A stretch of DNA of 64,000 bases from Legionella yabuuchiae (lineage in GTDB: Bacteria > Pseudomonadota > Gammaproteobacteria > Legionellales > Legionellaceae): NCBI RefSeq assembly GCF_900640115.1, contig NZ_CAAAIW010000002.1:62001-126000 (forward strand). Reading direction: 5' to 3'. Positions 1 to 10,484 of the stretch are shown here, in pieces. The translations under genes were made by a program, and so were the position numbers. Below the pieces are notes generated by a model, which was not told the DNA's origin, searched no databases, and saw only the letters and a program-made list of their open reading frames with translations. Numbering within the stretch: position 1 is the first letter of the stretch; each line of letters opens with the position of its first letter.

Positions 1-79
1 CTATAGCATTGAATTCAGCCTCTTCGCGATAACCCCAGCCATCTAAGATTAGCAATACAAGAGGGGCGTTATGGGACAT
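1..79 (-). CDS. gpmI: 2,3-bisphosphoglycerate-independent phosphoglycerate mutase, N-terminal fragment
   Basis: Only the first 26 codons lie in the window; the gene runs off the left edge. The start ATG is at 79-77 and the peptide begins MSHNAPLVLLILDGWGYR. The LILDGWG segment is the N-terminal metal-binding motif of cofactor-independent phosphoglycerate mutase, in which the Asp binds manganese. The enzyme interconverts 3- and 2-phosphoglycerate in cytosolic glycolysis. It is transcribed divergently from uppS, with 137 bp between the two starts. The start is clear, but the rest of the gene cannot be judged. Confidence 0.85.
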   Translation of the reverse strand, partial: MSHNAPLVLLILDGWGYREEAEFNAI

Positions 80-216
80 AATTTCTCCAAATAAAACTGA
101 ATAGGCTTTAATACTAAAGTCTTTCGATTCTGGACTCAATCGTTGATGGTTATTTTGTTCCTAACTAACGCTTAATCTTTTGAAACAAACAGGGTAGACT
201 ATGAGCCATTTATTTA

Positions 217-969
217 ATGAGAGAAGTATTCGCTTTGAAGCAAAACATTCCGAATCATGTGGCAATTGTAATGGACGGAAATGGCCGCTGGGCTGAACGC
301 CATGGGTTGCCCCGTGTTGAAGGCCATAGTGCTGGTATTGACGCCGTTAAATCTGCGATCCGATTTTGTTTGGCTAAGGGCATTGCTGTATTAAGTCTGT
401 TTGCGTTCAGCACCGAAAACTGGAAACGACCAGAGAAGGAAGTTGATTTTTTAATGCAATTATTCATTCATGCCTTAAAACAAGAAATTCAATCGTTGTA
501 TGAACATGGCGTTTCTTTACGATTTATTGGCGACCGATCGCAGTTTTCCAAGGAATTGCAGCAAGAAATGCGGGCTTCTGAGACCTTGACTTGTCATAAT
601 CATAAGCTGATTTTAAACGTGGCGATGAATTACAGTGGGAAATGGGATATTCTTCAAGCAGCCAAGCATCTTTTTGAGCAAATTTCTCGAGATAAGATTC
701 CATTGGATGCGTTTAATGAAACGCTTTTTTCTAACTGTTTATCCACGGGAGAGTTAGGTGATCCCGATCTATTGATTCGCACGAGCGGTGAGCAACGAAT
801 CAGTAATTTTTTCCTATGGCAATTGGCTTACACGGAATTGTATTTTTCTGATGTACATTGGCCAGACTTCTCGGAAGAGGAGTTTGAAAAAGCAATACAA
901 GATTTCAGCTTACGAGAACGAAGATTCGGTCAAATCTCAAAGCAATTACCGGGCAAAAGTCATGTTTAA
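217..969 (+). CDS. uppS: Undecaprenyl diphosphate synthase (cis-prenyltransferase)
   Basis: Makes C55 undecaprenyl diphosphate from farnesyl diphosphate and eight isopentenyl diphosphates, the precursor of the lipid carrier for peptidoglycan and O-antigen. Family signatures are visible: MDGNGRWA with the catalytic Asp near residue 19, FSTENWKRP, and the C-terminal block DLLIRTSGEQRISNFFLWQ. At 250 residues the length is normal. The ATG at 217 has little Shine-Dalgarno sequence. An in-frame TTG at 235, behind GAGAGAAG and giving a start nearer to MKQNIPNHVAIVMDG, is an alternative. It is the first gene of an envelope cluster and overlaps cdsA by 8 bp. Confidence 0.95.
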   Translation: MREVFALKQNIPNHVAIVMDGNGRWAERHGLPRVEGHSAGIDAVKSAIRFCLAKGIAVLSLFAFSTENWKRPEKEVDFLMQLFIHALKQEIQSLYEHGVSLRFIGDRSQFSKELQQEMRASETLTCHNHKLILNVAMNYSGKWDILQAAKHLFEQISRDKIPLDAFNETLFSNCLSTGELGDPDLLIRTSGEQRISNFFLWQLAYTELYFSDVHWPDFSEEEFEKAIQDFSLRERRFGQISKQLPGKSHV

Positions 970-1759
970 GCAACGATTGTTGACAACCATTATATTAATT
1001 CCTTTAGTCTTATTCGCGATCTATTACGCCTATCCCTGGATACTTGGACTAGTCTTACTCGCGTTAATCATTATCGGTGGGTGGGAGTGGTTACAGCTGA
1101 TGCCGGTTCAATCCGTTGTAATTAAATTATTTTTTATTGTTGCATTAATGATCATGGTTGGCATTTCTTTCTGGTGGTTTAATTACTGGATGTATGTAGG
1201 ATTAGGAGCTTGGTTTTTAATTTTGATCGCCGTGATGACTTTTCCGGCATCTAAAACATACTGGGGGCATCCCTCAATCGTTGGTGGCGCTTGTCTATTG
1301 TTACTTCCGCTCTTTGCCGCATCTCTTTCGGCAATTTATTTCTTACCGAATGGTAAGCATTTAATCGTTTACTTATTATGCTTGGTATGGGCTGCAGATG
1401 TGGGGGCCTATCTGATTGGTAAAGCGTTCGGAAAAACAAAATTAATTCCACAAGTTAGTCCTGGAAAAACGATAGAAGGGTTGATGGGTGGAATTTTTTT
1501 ATCATTGAGCGTAGCTCTGGTGGCCTATGTATATTTTAAACCCGAGAACACTTGGGCGTGGTTTTTATTAGCGGGTTTTATCGCTCTCATTTCCGTTCTA
1601 GGAGATTTATTCATCAGTATATTAAAACGCCGTTGTCAGGTTAAAGACACAGGACATGTATTTCCAGGACATGGCGGTGTACTGGACAGATTAGACAGCT
1701 TAATCGCGGCCGCCCCCATTTTCTTTTGGGGAGTTTATCTTCTCACCACAGGATTTTAG
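962..1759 (+). CDS. cdsA: Phosphatidate cytidylyltransferase (CDP-diacylglycerol synthase)
   Basis: Converts phosphatidic acid and CTP to CDP-diacylglycerol, the branch point for phospholipid synthesis, in the inner membrane. I chose the ATG at 962 (MFKQRLLTTIILIPLV), giving 265 residues with about eight membrane segments. The open frame continues upstream, but that part overlaps uppS out of frame. The C-terminal CDP-DAG synthase signature is present: SPGKTIEGLMGG, then GDLFISILKRRCQVKD and FPGHGGVLDRLDS. The 8-bp overlap with uppS suggests translational coupling. rseP starts 1 bp after the stop. Confidence 0.95.
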   Translation: MFKQRLLTTIILIPLVLFAIYYAYPWILGLVLLALIIIGGWEWLQLMPVQSVVIKLFFIVALMIMVGISFWWFNYWMYVGLGAWFLILIAVMTFPASKTYWGHPSIVGGACLLLLPLFAASLSAIYFLPNGKHLIVYLLCLVWAADVGAYLIGKAFGKTKLIPQVSPGKTIEGLMGGIFLSLSVALVAYVYFKPENTWAWFLLAGFIALISVLGDLFISILKRRCQVKDTGHVFPGHGGVLDRLDSLIAAAPIFFWGVYLLTTGF

Positions 1760-1760
1760 T

Positions 1761-3110
1761 ATGTGGACAGCATTTTATTTTATGTTAGCGCTATTGATTC
1801 TTATCGTAGTGCATGAATATGGTCATTTTATTGTGGCTCGCCTTTGTGGTGTAAAAGTACTTAGATTTTCCTTCGGGTTTGGAAAGGTACTCTTCAGTTG
1901 GAAGGGAAAAAAAGGAACGGAATACGCTTGGTCAATTTTTCCTCTAGGTGGTTATGTGAAAATGCTGGATGAAACGGAAGGCGAGGTTCCAGAAGAAGAA
2001 CGTCATTTAGCATTTAATAACAAGCCCTTATGGAAAAAGGTAGCGGTAGTCATTGCCGGCCCTTTGTTTAATTTTTTGTTTGCTCTTTTTGCTTTATGGT
2101 TAATGTGGGTGATTGGGTTTAAATCTTTGGCTCCGATGATTGAGCAAGTTAAGCCAGGAAGTATTGCGGCTCAAGCTGGATTAGAGTCTAATTATGAAAT
2201 TTTAGCGTTAGCCGAGGAAAAGATTGATAGTTGGCGTGATTTTCAATACGCCATAATGCCTTATCTAGGTAGTGATGCCTCCATCAAGCTGAAAGTAAAG
2301 TCTCTTGATAATGGCGCGCTTAATACAGTAATCCTTCCTTTAAGAAATTGGGAAGTGGGGATAAAAAAACCTGATCTTTTGAATAGCCTCGGCATTGTTC
2401 CCTTTGTTCCTAGCATTCCCCCTGTCGTCGGCGAGATTGTTCGGGATACACCAGCCTCCAAGGCGGCCCTTAGCGTAGGGGATAAAATAACCGCGATTAA
2501 TGGAAAAGAAATTACGGATTGGCTGGAGTTGGTTGAATTTGTGCGACAACATCCAAACCAGACGATTCAATTAAGCGTCCTGCGCGGCCAAACGCCTCAA
2601 ACCATTTCAGTAACCGTCGGAGTAACGGAACGACAGGGAGAACAGGAGGGGTTTCTAGGCTTAAAATCAAAAAAAGTGGATTGGCCTGAACACTGGCTAA
2701 GAGTCCAACAAAAAGGGCCGCTTAATGCGCTAGAAAAATCATTTAGTCAAACGCTTGAGCTCACGGGTGCAACGTTCACGCTTCTCGGACGCTTAGCGAT
2801 AGGAAAGCTTCCCATTCAGAGTTTAAGTGGCCCTGTTGGTATTGCACAAGGTGCCGGCGAGTCAGCACGAGGAGGCCTATCCTATTATCTTTCGTTTTTA
2901 GCACTAGTTAGTATTAGTTTGGCTGTGTTAAATCTGCTGCCTATCCCAGTATTGGATGGGGGGCATCTTCTTTACTATCTCATCGAAGGAATTCGAGGGA
3001 AGCCTCTATCGGAAGAGGTTAAATCGGTAGGGATGTATATCGGACTGTTTTTATTGATGGCGCTGATGGTTATCGCGCTTAGCAATGATATTTCTAGATT
3101 AATGGGATAA
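1761..3110 (+). CDS. rseP: Site-2 intramembrane zinc metalloprotease RseP
   Basis: Family role: regulated intramembrane proteolysis of the anti-sigma factor RseA and removal of remnant signal peptides in the inner membrane. Visible features are the zinc-binding HEYGH in the first membrane segment (near residue 18), the membrane-proximal FPLGGYVKM loop, two periplasmic PDZ-like domains (about residues 125-300, including DTPASKAALSVGDKITAING), and the C-terminal NLLPIPVLDGGHLL motif carrying the third zinc ligand. The 449 residues match the family. It lies between cdsA and bamA as in many gammaproteobacteria. Confidence 0.96.
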   Translation: MWTAFYFMLALLILIVVHEYGHFIVARLCGVKVLRFSFGFGKVLFSWKGKKGTEYAWSIFPLGGYVKMLDETEGEVPEEERHLAFNNKPLWKKVAVVIAGPLFNFLFALFALWLMWVIGFKSLAPMIEQVKPGSIAAQAGLESNYEILALAEEKIDSWRDFQYAIMPYLGSDASIKLKVKSLDNGALNTVILPLRNWEVGIKKPDLLNSLGIVPFVPSIPPVVGEIVRDTPASKAALSVGDKITAINGKEITDWLELVEFVRQHPNQTIQLSVLRGQTPQTISVTVGVTERQGEQEGFLGLKSKKVDWPEHWLRVQQKGPLNALEKSFSQTLELTGATFTLLGRLAIGKLPIQSLSGPVGIAQGAGESARGGLSYYLSFLALVSISLAVLNLLPIPVLDGGHLLYYLIEGIRGKPLSEEVKSVGMYIGLFLLMALMVIALSNDISRLMG

Positions 3111-3220
3111 TTGGATTTTAATTTGTTTTTCTCGTCTAGTTTGTTTTGTGGGTGTAAGATTTTTCTGTCCTTACTCCTGAAATCATATAGAAGGGATTGC
3201 AGGGGAAGGTTGTACTTTTC

Positions 3221-3247
3221 TTGACACGGCCAATGACTTCCTATAAA
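3221..3247 (+). promoter_or_regulatory. Possible sigma-70-type promoter for bamA
   Basis: TTGACA at 3221-3226 and TATAAA at 3242-3247 lie in the 236-bp gap between rseP and bamA. The 15-bp spacer is shorter than the optimum, so this is a tentative call. It would give bamA a leader of roughly 90 nt. No intrinsic terminator was seen after rseP, so read-through from the uppS operon is also possible. Confidence 0.4.
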
Positions 3248-3346
3248 AGGGTTAATTGACTTGAGATTGGGTACAACGCATGTTCACCAATACCTGGTAA
3301 CAATAGTTAATGCCAGGCAAAGATGTTCCGGATTTAAATAATAATA

Positions 3347-5662
3347 ATGAATAAAATGAGTAAGAATTTTGTATTAAGTGCCTGTTGTTCAGCCGCTCTA
3401 TTTATATCTGCACAAGCCTTTGGTGCCGATAGTTTTATTGTACGAGATATTAAAGTTACCGGATTACAACGTGTTAGCGTTGGAACGGTTCTCAATTATA
3501 TTCCTGTGCAAGTGGGTGAAGAAGTTGGCCCACCATCGACGCCTAAAATTATTCGCGCTTTATATGACACTGGCTTTTTTCAATCGGTCGTGCTTGAGCG
3601 CCAAGGCAATACATTAATTGTCAATGTGGTAGAACGCGCTACCATAGGTTCGATAAATGTGGTGGGAAATAAAGAAATTCCCAGCGATAAAATGAAAGAG
3701 ATTCTAAAAGAACTCGGACTCGTTAAAGGCCATGTTTATCAACGCGCTTCGCTTGAGCGATTAGAGAAAGAGTTAAAGCAGGCTTATAATGCACGCGGTA
3801 AATATAACGCTCGTATTGATAGTAATGTGACCACGCTTACTGAAAACCGCGTAGCCATCAATGTGACTGTCTCTGAGGGTCGCGTGTCACGTATTAAAGA
3901 AATAAAAATTATTGGCAATCAGCATTACTCAGACGCTGAACTATTGTCGCAATCGGCGTTATCCAGCAGCAATATGTTCACTTACTTCACCAAAAAAGAT
4001 CAATATTCAAAGGCAGCGATGGATGCTTCTTTGGAAGCATTGCGTTCTTTTTATTTAGATCGCGGCTATTTGAAGTTCAAAATTATTTCATCCCAAGTAC
4101 TATTATCTCCAGATAAGAAAGACGTTTTTATAAATATTCATATCGAGGAGGGGCCGCAATATCGTTTCTCTGGTTATGAGATTGTCGGTAAAACAGTTCT
4201 TCCCGAAGAAAAATTACGTTCGTTAATTCAAGTTCGAAAAGGCGCCGTATTTTCGCGTAAAAAAGTAACCCAGAGCATTTCAGCGATAGGAACCGCCTTA
4301 GGAGATGTAGGTTATGGCTTTCCAGCCATCAATGCAGAACCACGAATTAACGAAGAAAACAAAACCGTGTTTATTGCTTTTGTGATGGATCCTGGTCGCC
4401 ATGTTTATGTTCGTCGTATAAATTTTCACGGCAATACAAAAACAGGTGACTATGTCCTCAGGAATATTATTCGACAGGACGAGGGTGCGCTTTTATCGTT
4501 ACATAATATTAAAGAATCTGAACGTCAGTTGCGTTTATTAAATTATCTAAAGAATATTGATGTAAAAACAACGCCAGTGCCAGGAGCTAATAATCAAGTC
4601 GATTTAGATATCTCGGTTGAAGAAGCACCCTCCGCTGAAGCAAGTGCATCATTAGGTTATGGAACTACGGGTCCTCAATTTAATGCTTCTTTTAATCAGT
4701 ATAATTTTATGGGAACCGGAAGAACGGTTGGCCTGGCCTTTAATGCAAGTTATTGGGGACAGGACTATTCGTTCAATTATTACAATCCGTTTTATACGAA
4801 TACCGGGGTTGGACGTGGGGTAAGCATCTATTTCCAGAAAGTTGATCCTCAACATCTCGATGTGGCTAGCTATTCTTCGGATCGTTTTGGTGGTGAAGTA
4901 AATTACAACATGCTTTTGAGCGACAGAGATAGTCTCCAATTTGGTTATGGGTATCAAGGTTTAAATATTCAATCGGTTGGTAGAGTGCAGCAGGTTCAAA
5001 ATTTTGTAAGCCTGTATGGTCGTAACTTTAGTCAGATCCGGCTCAATACAGGTTGGAATCGTAATTCTTATGATCAGATGCCATATCCCACTAAAGGGAT
5101 AAACCAACAGGCGGGTGCGATGTTGTCATTACCAGCAAACGGTCACTCTCTTAATTATTATAAAGCCTCCTATCAAGCAAGGATGTATTATCCAATCACC
5201 CGCGGTTTTATATTTACTCTCTTAGGGAACGTTGGGTATGGTAACGGCTTTAGAAGAGATACAGGCTTGCCATTTTTTGAAAATTACTTTGCCGGTGGTA
5301 TCGCGCAACCAGGTCAGGTTCGTGGTTATGAAAGTTACTCCTTAGGCCCTCAAGACAATTTTGGGAATGCTTTAGGTGCAAATTTACTGGTGAATGGAAG
5401 TGTTGGTTTAATTCTTCCCTATCCTTTGAGTCGTGATAACATTCGAACCAGTATTTTTGCCGATGCGGGAAATGTGTTTGCAAAAGATACCCCTGCGGCA
5501 TTAACTGGTACACCTTCAGGTCCACTACGATATTCAAGTGGTATCGCGATAGAGTGGCGGTCTCCTTTTGGTCCGTTATCGTTTAGCGTTGCAAAACCTT
5601 TGAACAAGCAGCCAACGGATGAAGAACAGATATTTCAATTTACGTTATCCTCAAGTTTCTAG
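3347..5662 (+). CDS. bamA: Outer membrane protein assembly factor BamA
   Basis: Core of the BAM complex, which folds beta-barrel proteins into the outer membrane. The 771-residue protein starts with a signal peptide ending near SAQAFGADS. It is followed by five POTRA domains (about residues 28-430; the first reads FIVRDIKVTGLQRVSVGTV) and a C-terminal Omp85 barrel of 16 expected strands. The VRGYES motif of loop 6, which inserts into the barrel, is present near residue 665. The protein ends in a terminal Phe (QFTLSSSF), the usual barrel C-signature. An ATG nine bases downstream of the chosen start is an equally good alternative. Confidence 0.97.
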   Translation: MNKMSKNFVLSACCSAALFISAQAFGADSFIVRDIKVTGLQRVSVGTVLNYIPVQVGEEVGPPSTPKIIRALYDTGFFQSVVLERQGNTLIVNVVERATIGSINVVGNKEIPSDKMKEILKELGLVKGHVYQRASLERLEKELKQAYNARGKYNARIDSNVTTLTENRVAINVTVSEGRVSRIKEIKIIGNQHYSDAELLSQSALSSSNMFTYFTKKDQYSKAAMDASLEALRSFYLDRGYLKFKIISSQVLLSPDKKDVFINIHIEEGPQYRFSGYEIVGKTVLPEEKLRSLIQVRKGAVFSRKKVTQSISAIGTALGDVGYGFPAINAEPRINEENKTVFIAFVMDPGRHVYVRRINFHGNTKTGDYVLRNIIRQDEGALLSLHNIKESERQLRLLNYLKNIDVKTTPVPGANNQVDLDISVEEAPSAEASASLGYGTTGPQFNASFNQYNFMGTGRTVGLAFNASYWGQDYSFNYYNPFYTNTGVGRGVSIYFQKVDPQHLDVASYSSDRFGGEVNYNMLLSDRDSLQFGYGYQGLNIQSVGRVQQVQNFVSLYGRNFSQIRLNTGWNRNSYDQMPYPTKGINQQAGAMLSLPANGHSLNYYKASYQARMYYPITRGFIFTLLGNVGYGNGFRRDTGLPFFENYFAGGIAQPGQVRGYESYSLGPQDNFGNALGANLLVNGSVGLILPYPLSRDNIRTSIFADAGNVFAKDTPAALTGTPSGPLRYSSGIAIEWRSPFGPLSFSVAKPLNKQPTDEEQIFQFTLSSSF

Positions 5663-5914
5663 CGATAAAATTTCGATTAAAGAAAGGTAGCTGCGACACT
5701 AATAGTGTTCTGTTGAGGAAGGGTTATCGCATCCCCTTGATAATTGTGCTAGCATTTATTGGATTGAATCAGGTGAAAATGCGTGAATTAATCGTTGTTG
5801 TGTCCCTGAATAAAAAGTAACATATTCTCCGAGTTCAAAAGGTATATCGAGGGCGTGCCCTAGGTAAGTGATTTGGGTCAATAGTATATATATTTTTCAA
5901 TATGGAGTGAAATT

Positions 5915-6412
5915 ATGAAGCGACTTGGGTTATTGTTAGCCATTTTATGTTCGGTGCTTAGCGTGCCTGCAATAGCGGATAGCAGCAAAATTGGTGTGGT
6001 TGATTTACAAAAAATCATGCAAAACTCCCCCCACATGAAAGAAATTCAAGGCAAGCTAGAAAAAGAATTTAAGCCAAGAAGAGACAAGCTGGTTGCTGCT
6101 GAGGAAAGCTTAAAAAAAGATATGGATAAATTTAAGCGTGAAAGCGCCGTGATGAGTGAAAAACAACGCAAAGACCTTGAGCGAAAAATCGTGGCCGCTC
6201 AACAACAATTTGAACGAGAAGGGCAACAGTATCAACAGGAATTAAGCGCGGCTCACAATGAGCAAATGGAAGCGTTTTACAATAAAATTCGTGATGCAAT
6301 TGTAAAAATTGCTAAAAACGATAAGTATGACATTGTTTTACAAAAGGATGCCGCACCTTACAGTGCTGACAAACTAGATGTTACTGAGAAAGTAATGAAA
6401 GAAATTAAGTAA
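5915..6412 (+). CDS. skp: Periplasmic chaperone Skp/OmpH
   Basis: Periplasmic holdase that binds unfolded outer-membrane proteins on their way to BamA. The 165-residue product has a signal peptide (MKRLGLLLAILCSVLSVPAIA), then SSKIGVVDLQKIMQNSP. This is followed by a long charged coiled-coil region (about residues 45-125) forming the jellyfish-like tentacles, and a C-terminal beta segment (KYDIVLQKDAAPY). A GGAGTG Shine-Dalgarno sequence precedes the ATG. It lies 252 bp behind bamA, and a terminator-like hairpin follows it. No convincing promoter was identified in the 252-bp gap. Confidence 0.93.
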   Translation: MKRLGLLLAILCSVLSVPAIADSSKIGVVDLQKIMQNSPHMKEIQGKLEKEFKPRRDKLVAAEESLKKDMDKFKRESAVMSEKQRKDLERKIVAAQQQFEREGQQYQQELSAAHNEQMEAFYNKIRDAIVKIAKNDKYDIVLQKDAAPYSADKLDVTEKVMKEIK

Positions 6413-6463
6413 CATTTTTTTTGAAGTGCATAAGCGATTAGCGAATTTAGCTATTCTAATCCA

Positions 6464-6493
6464 CGCCCAGTTTTACTGGGCGATTTATTTCTC
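6464..6493 (+). terminator. Terminator-like hairpin after skp
   Basis: Stem CGCCCAG (6464-6470), loop TTTTA, stem CTGGGCG (6476-6482), followed by ATTTATTTCTC. The seven-pair GC-rich stem is perfect but the T tract is interrupted, so termination may be partial. It separates skp from fabZ. Confidence 0.6.
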
Positions 6494-6565
6494 TTCTCCT
6501 GGCTTCTATTACAGGGAAAGTTTACAATCACCCATTATTGAGAAATAACTAGTGAGAATTTTCTT

Positions 6566-7021
6566 ATGAGTGATCCTATTAATATCACCAAAGTACTGGA
6601 TTTATTACCTCATCGTTATCCCTTTATTTTAGTGGATAGAGTTTTAGAGTATAAAGAATTTGATTATTTAGTTGGGTTGAAAAACGTTACGATTAATGAA
6701 CCTTTTTTCCCCGGCCATTTCCCTGGCAATCCAATTATGCCTGGCGTATTAATGTTAGAAGCCTTAGCGCAAGCTAGCGCCATATTGTCTAATCTGTCTC
6801 GTACACCATCCGAAGGACATGATTTTCTTTATTTTTTTGCCGGCATTGATAAAGCGAAATTTAAACAAATCGTAGTCCCCGGTGATCAATTGCGACTAGA
6901 GGTTAAGTTGATTGGTCAAAAAAGAGATTTTTGGCGTATGCAGGGTGAGGCCTATGTTGATGACAAAGTGGTTTGCTCTGCAGAACTAATGAGTGCTGCG
7001 AAGGAAGTTAAACGTGATTAG
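6566..7021 (+). CDS. fabZ: 3-hydroxyacyl-ACP dehydratase FabZ
   Basis: Dehydrates beta-hydroxyacyl-ACP in fatty acid elongation and competes with lipid A synthesis for hydroxyacyl-ACP. The hot-dog fold sequence shows [14 protein letters not shown], then [23 protein letters not shown] with the catalytic His near residue 50 and Glu near residue 64. Its 151 residues are typical. It overlaps lpxA by 8 bp. In many relatives lpxD lies between skp and fabZ, but here only 153 non-coding bases lie between them. Confidence 0.96.
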   Translation: MSDPINITKVLDLLPHRYPFILVDRVLEYKEFDYLVGLKNVTINEPFFPGHFPGNPIMPGVLMLEALAQASAILSNLSRTPSEGHDFLYFFAGIDKAKFKQIVVPGDQLRLEVKLIGQKRDFWRMQGEAYVDDKVVCSAELMSAAKEVKRD

Positions 7022-7784
7022 TGAGCATGCTATTATTCATCCTGGAGCAAAATTAGCTGAGGGTGTTTCTGTTGGGCCTGGAACTATTATTGGTGACGGG
7101 GTTGAAATTGGTGAGGGCACATGGATAGGGCCGCATGCGGTGATTCAAGGTCCCACTGTAATCGGCAAATATAATAAAATTTTTCAGTTCGCGTCTGTTG
7201 GAGATGCACCTCAAGACATTACCTATAAAGGGGAGCCCACCCGTTTGGAAATCGGGGATAATAATATTATCCGTGAATTTTCCATGATTAGTCGAGGAAC
7301 AGTAAAGGGAGGGGGATTAACCCGCATTGGAGATAATAATTTTCTGATGGCCTATACCCATATTGGTCATGATTGTATGGTCGGTAACCATAACATCATG
7401 GTCAATTACTCGGCACTATCTGGCCATGTGATTGTCGAAAACTACGCCAACATTGGCGCTTATGCTGCTGTGCATCAATTTTGTCATGTAGGTTCCTATG
7501 CTTTTATTGCACGAGCTACCTACGTCACTAAAGATGTTGTACCCTATGTCATGATTGCAGGTCCTTCCACTTCCGCGTGTGGAATTAACACCGTGGGTTT
7601 AAGACGGCGTGGGTTTTCATCTGAAGCCATTGATTGCTTAAGGCGTGCTTACAAAATTATTTTTCGTAAAGGATTAACCGTGGCCCAAGCAATTACCGAG
7701 CTACAAGCTTTAAGAGAAGATTGCATTGAGGTAGAACCAATGATTGAAGCCCTGCATAAAGCTACCCGTGGGATCGTAAGATAA
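7014..7784 (+). CDS. lpxA: UDP-N-acetylglucosamine acyltransferase
   Basis: First step of lipid A synthesis: transfer of a 3-hydroxyacyl chain from ACP to UDP-GlcNAc in the cytosol. I set the start at GTG 7014 because AAGGAAG sits 6-7 bases upstream and the product then begins [17 protein letters not shown], giving 256 residues, close to the family norm. Left-handed beta-helix hexapeptide repeats fill residues 1-185. AYTHIGHDCMVGN contains the catalytic-His region. The C-terminus (RRAYKIIFRKGLTVAQAI) is the typical helical domain. It is coupled to fabZ by an 8-bp overlap. Confidence 0.96.
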   Translation: MISEHAIIHPGAKLAEGVSVGPGTIIGDGVEIGEGTWIGPHAVIQGPTVIGKYNKIFQFASVGDAPQDITYKGEPTRLEIGDNNIIREFSMISRGTVKGGGLTRIGDNNFLMAYTHIGHDCMVGNHNIMVNYSALSGHVIVENYANIGAYAAVHQFCHVGSYAFIARATYVTKDVVPYVMIAGPSTSACGINTVGLRRRGFSSEAIDCLRRAYKIIFRKGLTVAQAITELQALREDCIEVEPMIEALHKATRGIVR

Positions 7785-7786
7785 AC

Positions 7787-8175
7787 ATGCTATTCGCCAC
7801 TCTTACCGTTGCTCTAGGAGGTGCATTGGGCGCTATATCCCGATATGCTACTGCCTCACTGATACAGATAATCTTAGGCGCTAAATACCCCTATGGTACC
7901 TTGCTGGTGAACTGTCTTGGGTCATTTCTCATTGGGTTTACCATGAGCTATTTAATGGAACGCATGGCTTTCGGCGCAGAGCAATGGCGGTTGTTTCTGG
8001 TTATTGGTTTCCTAGGATCTTATACGACATTTTCAAGCTTTGCCTGGGAAACGTGGGCGCTGTATAACAATGGACAATGGGTGAGCGCATTGTTGAATAT
8101 TGTCCTCAATAATTTGGGAACATTATTACTAGTGATTCTAGGCATTCAGTTAGAAAGGATTATGGGAGGAAGCTA

Positions 8176-8176
<1 letters not shown>
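7787..8176 (+). CDS. crcB: Fluoride ion channel CrcB/Fluc
   Basis: Small dual-topology channel that exports fluoride across the inner membrane. The 129 residues form four hydrophobic segments and carry the family motifs GGALGAISRY, PYGTLLVNCLGSFLIG (Asn lining the pore) and GFLGSYTTFSSFAWET (the Phe-box region). It starts 2 bp after lpxA, so it is probably expressed from the lipid A operon. There is no room for a fluoride riboswitch. Its stop overlaps the next start (TAATG). Confidence 0.93.
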
Positions 8177-9745
<1,569 letters not shown>

Positions 9746-9780
9746 CTTTGATTGTTTTATTCGGTCGTAATGCTTGAGGC

Positions 9781-9885
9781 GTGAGTGAGTCGGCTTTAGC
9801 CTACATTGCTAATCACCGCGATGGATATGATGCCATCAAAGAGGGTGCAAAAGCCGAACCTTTAAATATTCGCGTCCCCAGCTAG
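9781..9885 (+). pseudogene. Possible C-terminal gene remnant after serS
   Basis: An open stretch of 34 codons (from GTG 9781; ...SALAYIANHRDGYDAIKEG... to ...NIRVPS, stop 9883-9885) occupies the gap between serS and the convergent maf gene. The composition is protein-like, but there is no ribosome-binding site and no family is recognised. It may be the tail of a decayed gene or chance. Low certainty. Confidence 0.22.
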
Positions 9886-10484
9886 AAGCGGACAAGCCCT
9901 TGCTCAATTAATCCATTCAGTAAGGGTAAAACAGGCAAGCCTATAATGGTTGTTTCATCGCCAGACACGTGATGAAATAGCCATTTTCCCAACCCCTCAA
10001 AATGATAAGAGCCGCAGCTTTGATAGGGTTTTTCGAGTTTCAGATACCGATCAATCAACGTAGGCGATAAGGTACGCATGGTTAAGGCAACCACTTCGAG
10101 GTGCTGCCATACGATTTTTTTTTGATAGGCAATGCAGACCGCAGTGAGTAAATGATGAGTTTTCCCGCTTAAAAAATTTAACTGTGCTTGTGCGCGCTCA
10201 TGAGTGATGGGCTTATTAATGAGTATTTCTTCACAGATGCAAAGTTGATCCGCTGCAATAACACCTGTTTCAGGAAAGGATTGACTGACATCCAACCCCT
10301 TTTCTTGAGCAAGTTGCACCGCTAATTCGCCGTATTCTTTCCCCTGAAACGCGCTTTTTAATACGGACTCATCGAACGTTGAAGGATGAACATCAAATGT
10401 TAAACCCGTTTGCTTTAGCAGCTTTTGTCGATATACAGAGCCTGACGCTAAGATAAGACTATCTTGGTGAATAAATTCAGACAT
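9882..10484 (-). CDS. Maf/YceF-like nucleoside triphosphate pyrophosphatase
   Basis: House-cleaning pyrophosphatase that hydrolyses modified or non-canonical NTPs (the YceF branch prefers 7-methyl-GTP). The N-terminal LILASGSVYRQKLLKQTG is the Maf phosphate-binding signature. FDES, AADQL and the C-terminal GSYHFEGLGKW segment fit the YceF type. I chose the ATG at 10484 (MSEFIHQDSLILASG, 200 residues). The frame extends three more codons to a TTG at 10493. It overlaps the end of the upstream ZIP gene by 8 bp, which suggests coupled expression. Confidence 0.88.
   Translation of the reverse strand: MSEFIHQDSLILASGSVYRQKLLKQTGLTFDVHPSTFDESVLKSAFQGKEYGELAVQLAQEKGLDVSQSFPETGVIAADQLCICEEILINKPITHERAQAQLNFLSGKTHHLLTAVCIAYQKKIVWQHLEVVALTMRTLSPTLIDRYLKLEKPYQSCGSYHFEGLGKWLFHHVSGDETTIIGLPVLPLLNGLIEQGLVRF

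Noticed and set aside
788..961. Upstream extension of cdsA in the same open frame
   Set aside because: It overlaps conserved uppS sequence in another frame, and the ATG at 962 begins at the usual CdsA N-terminus.
5663..5914. Promoter at TTGATA (5737-5742) ahead of skp
   Set aside because: No -10 box lies at a proper distance; TAGCAT is only seven bases further on.
7770..7790. Fluoride riboswitch ahead of crcB
   Set aside because: crcB starts 2 bp after lpxA, so there is no room for a riboswitch leader.
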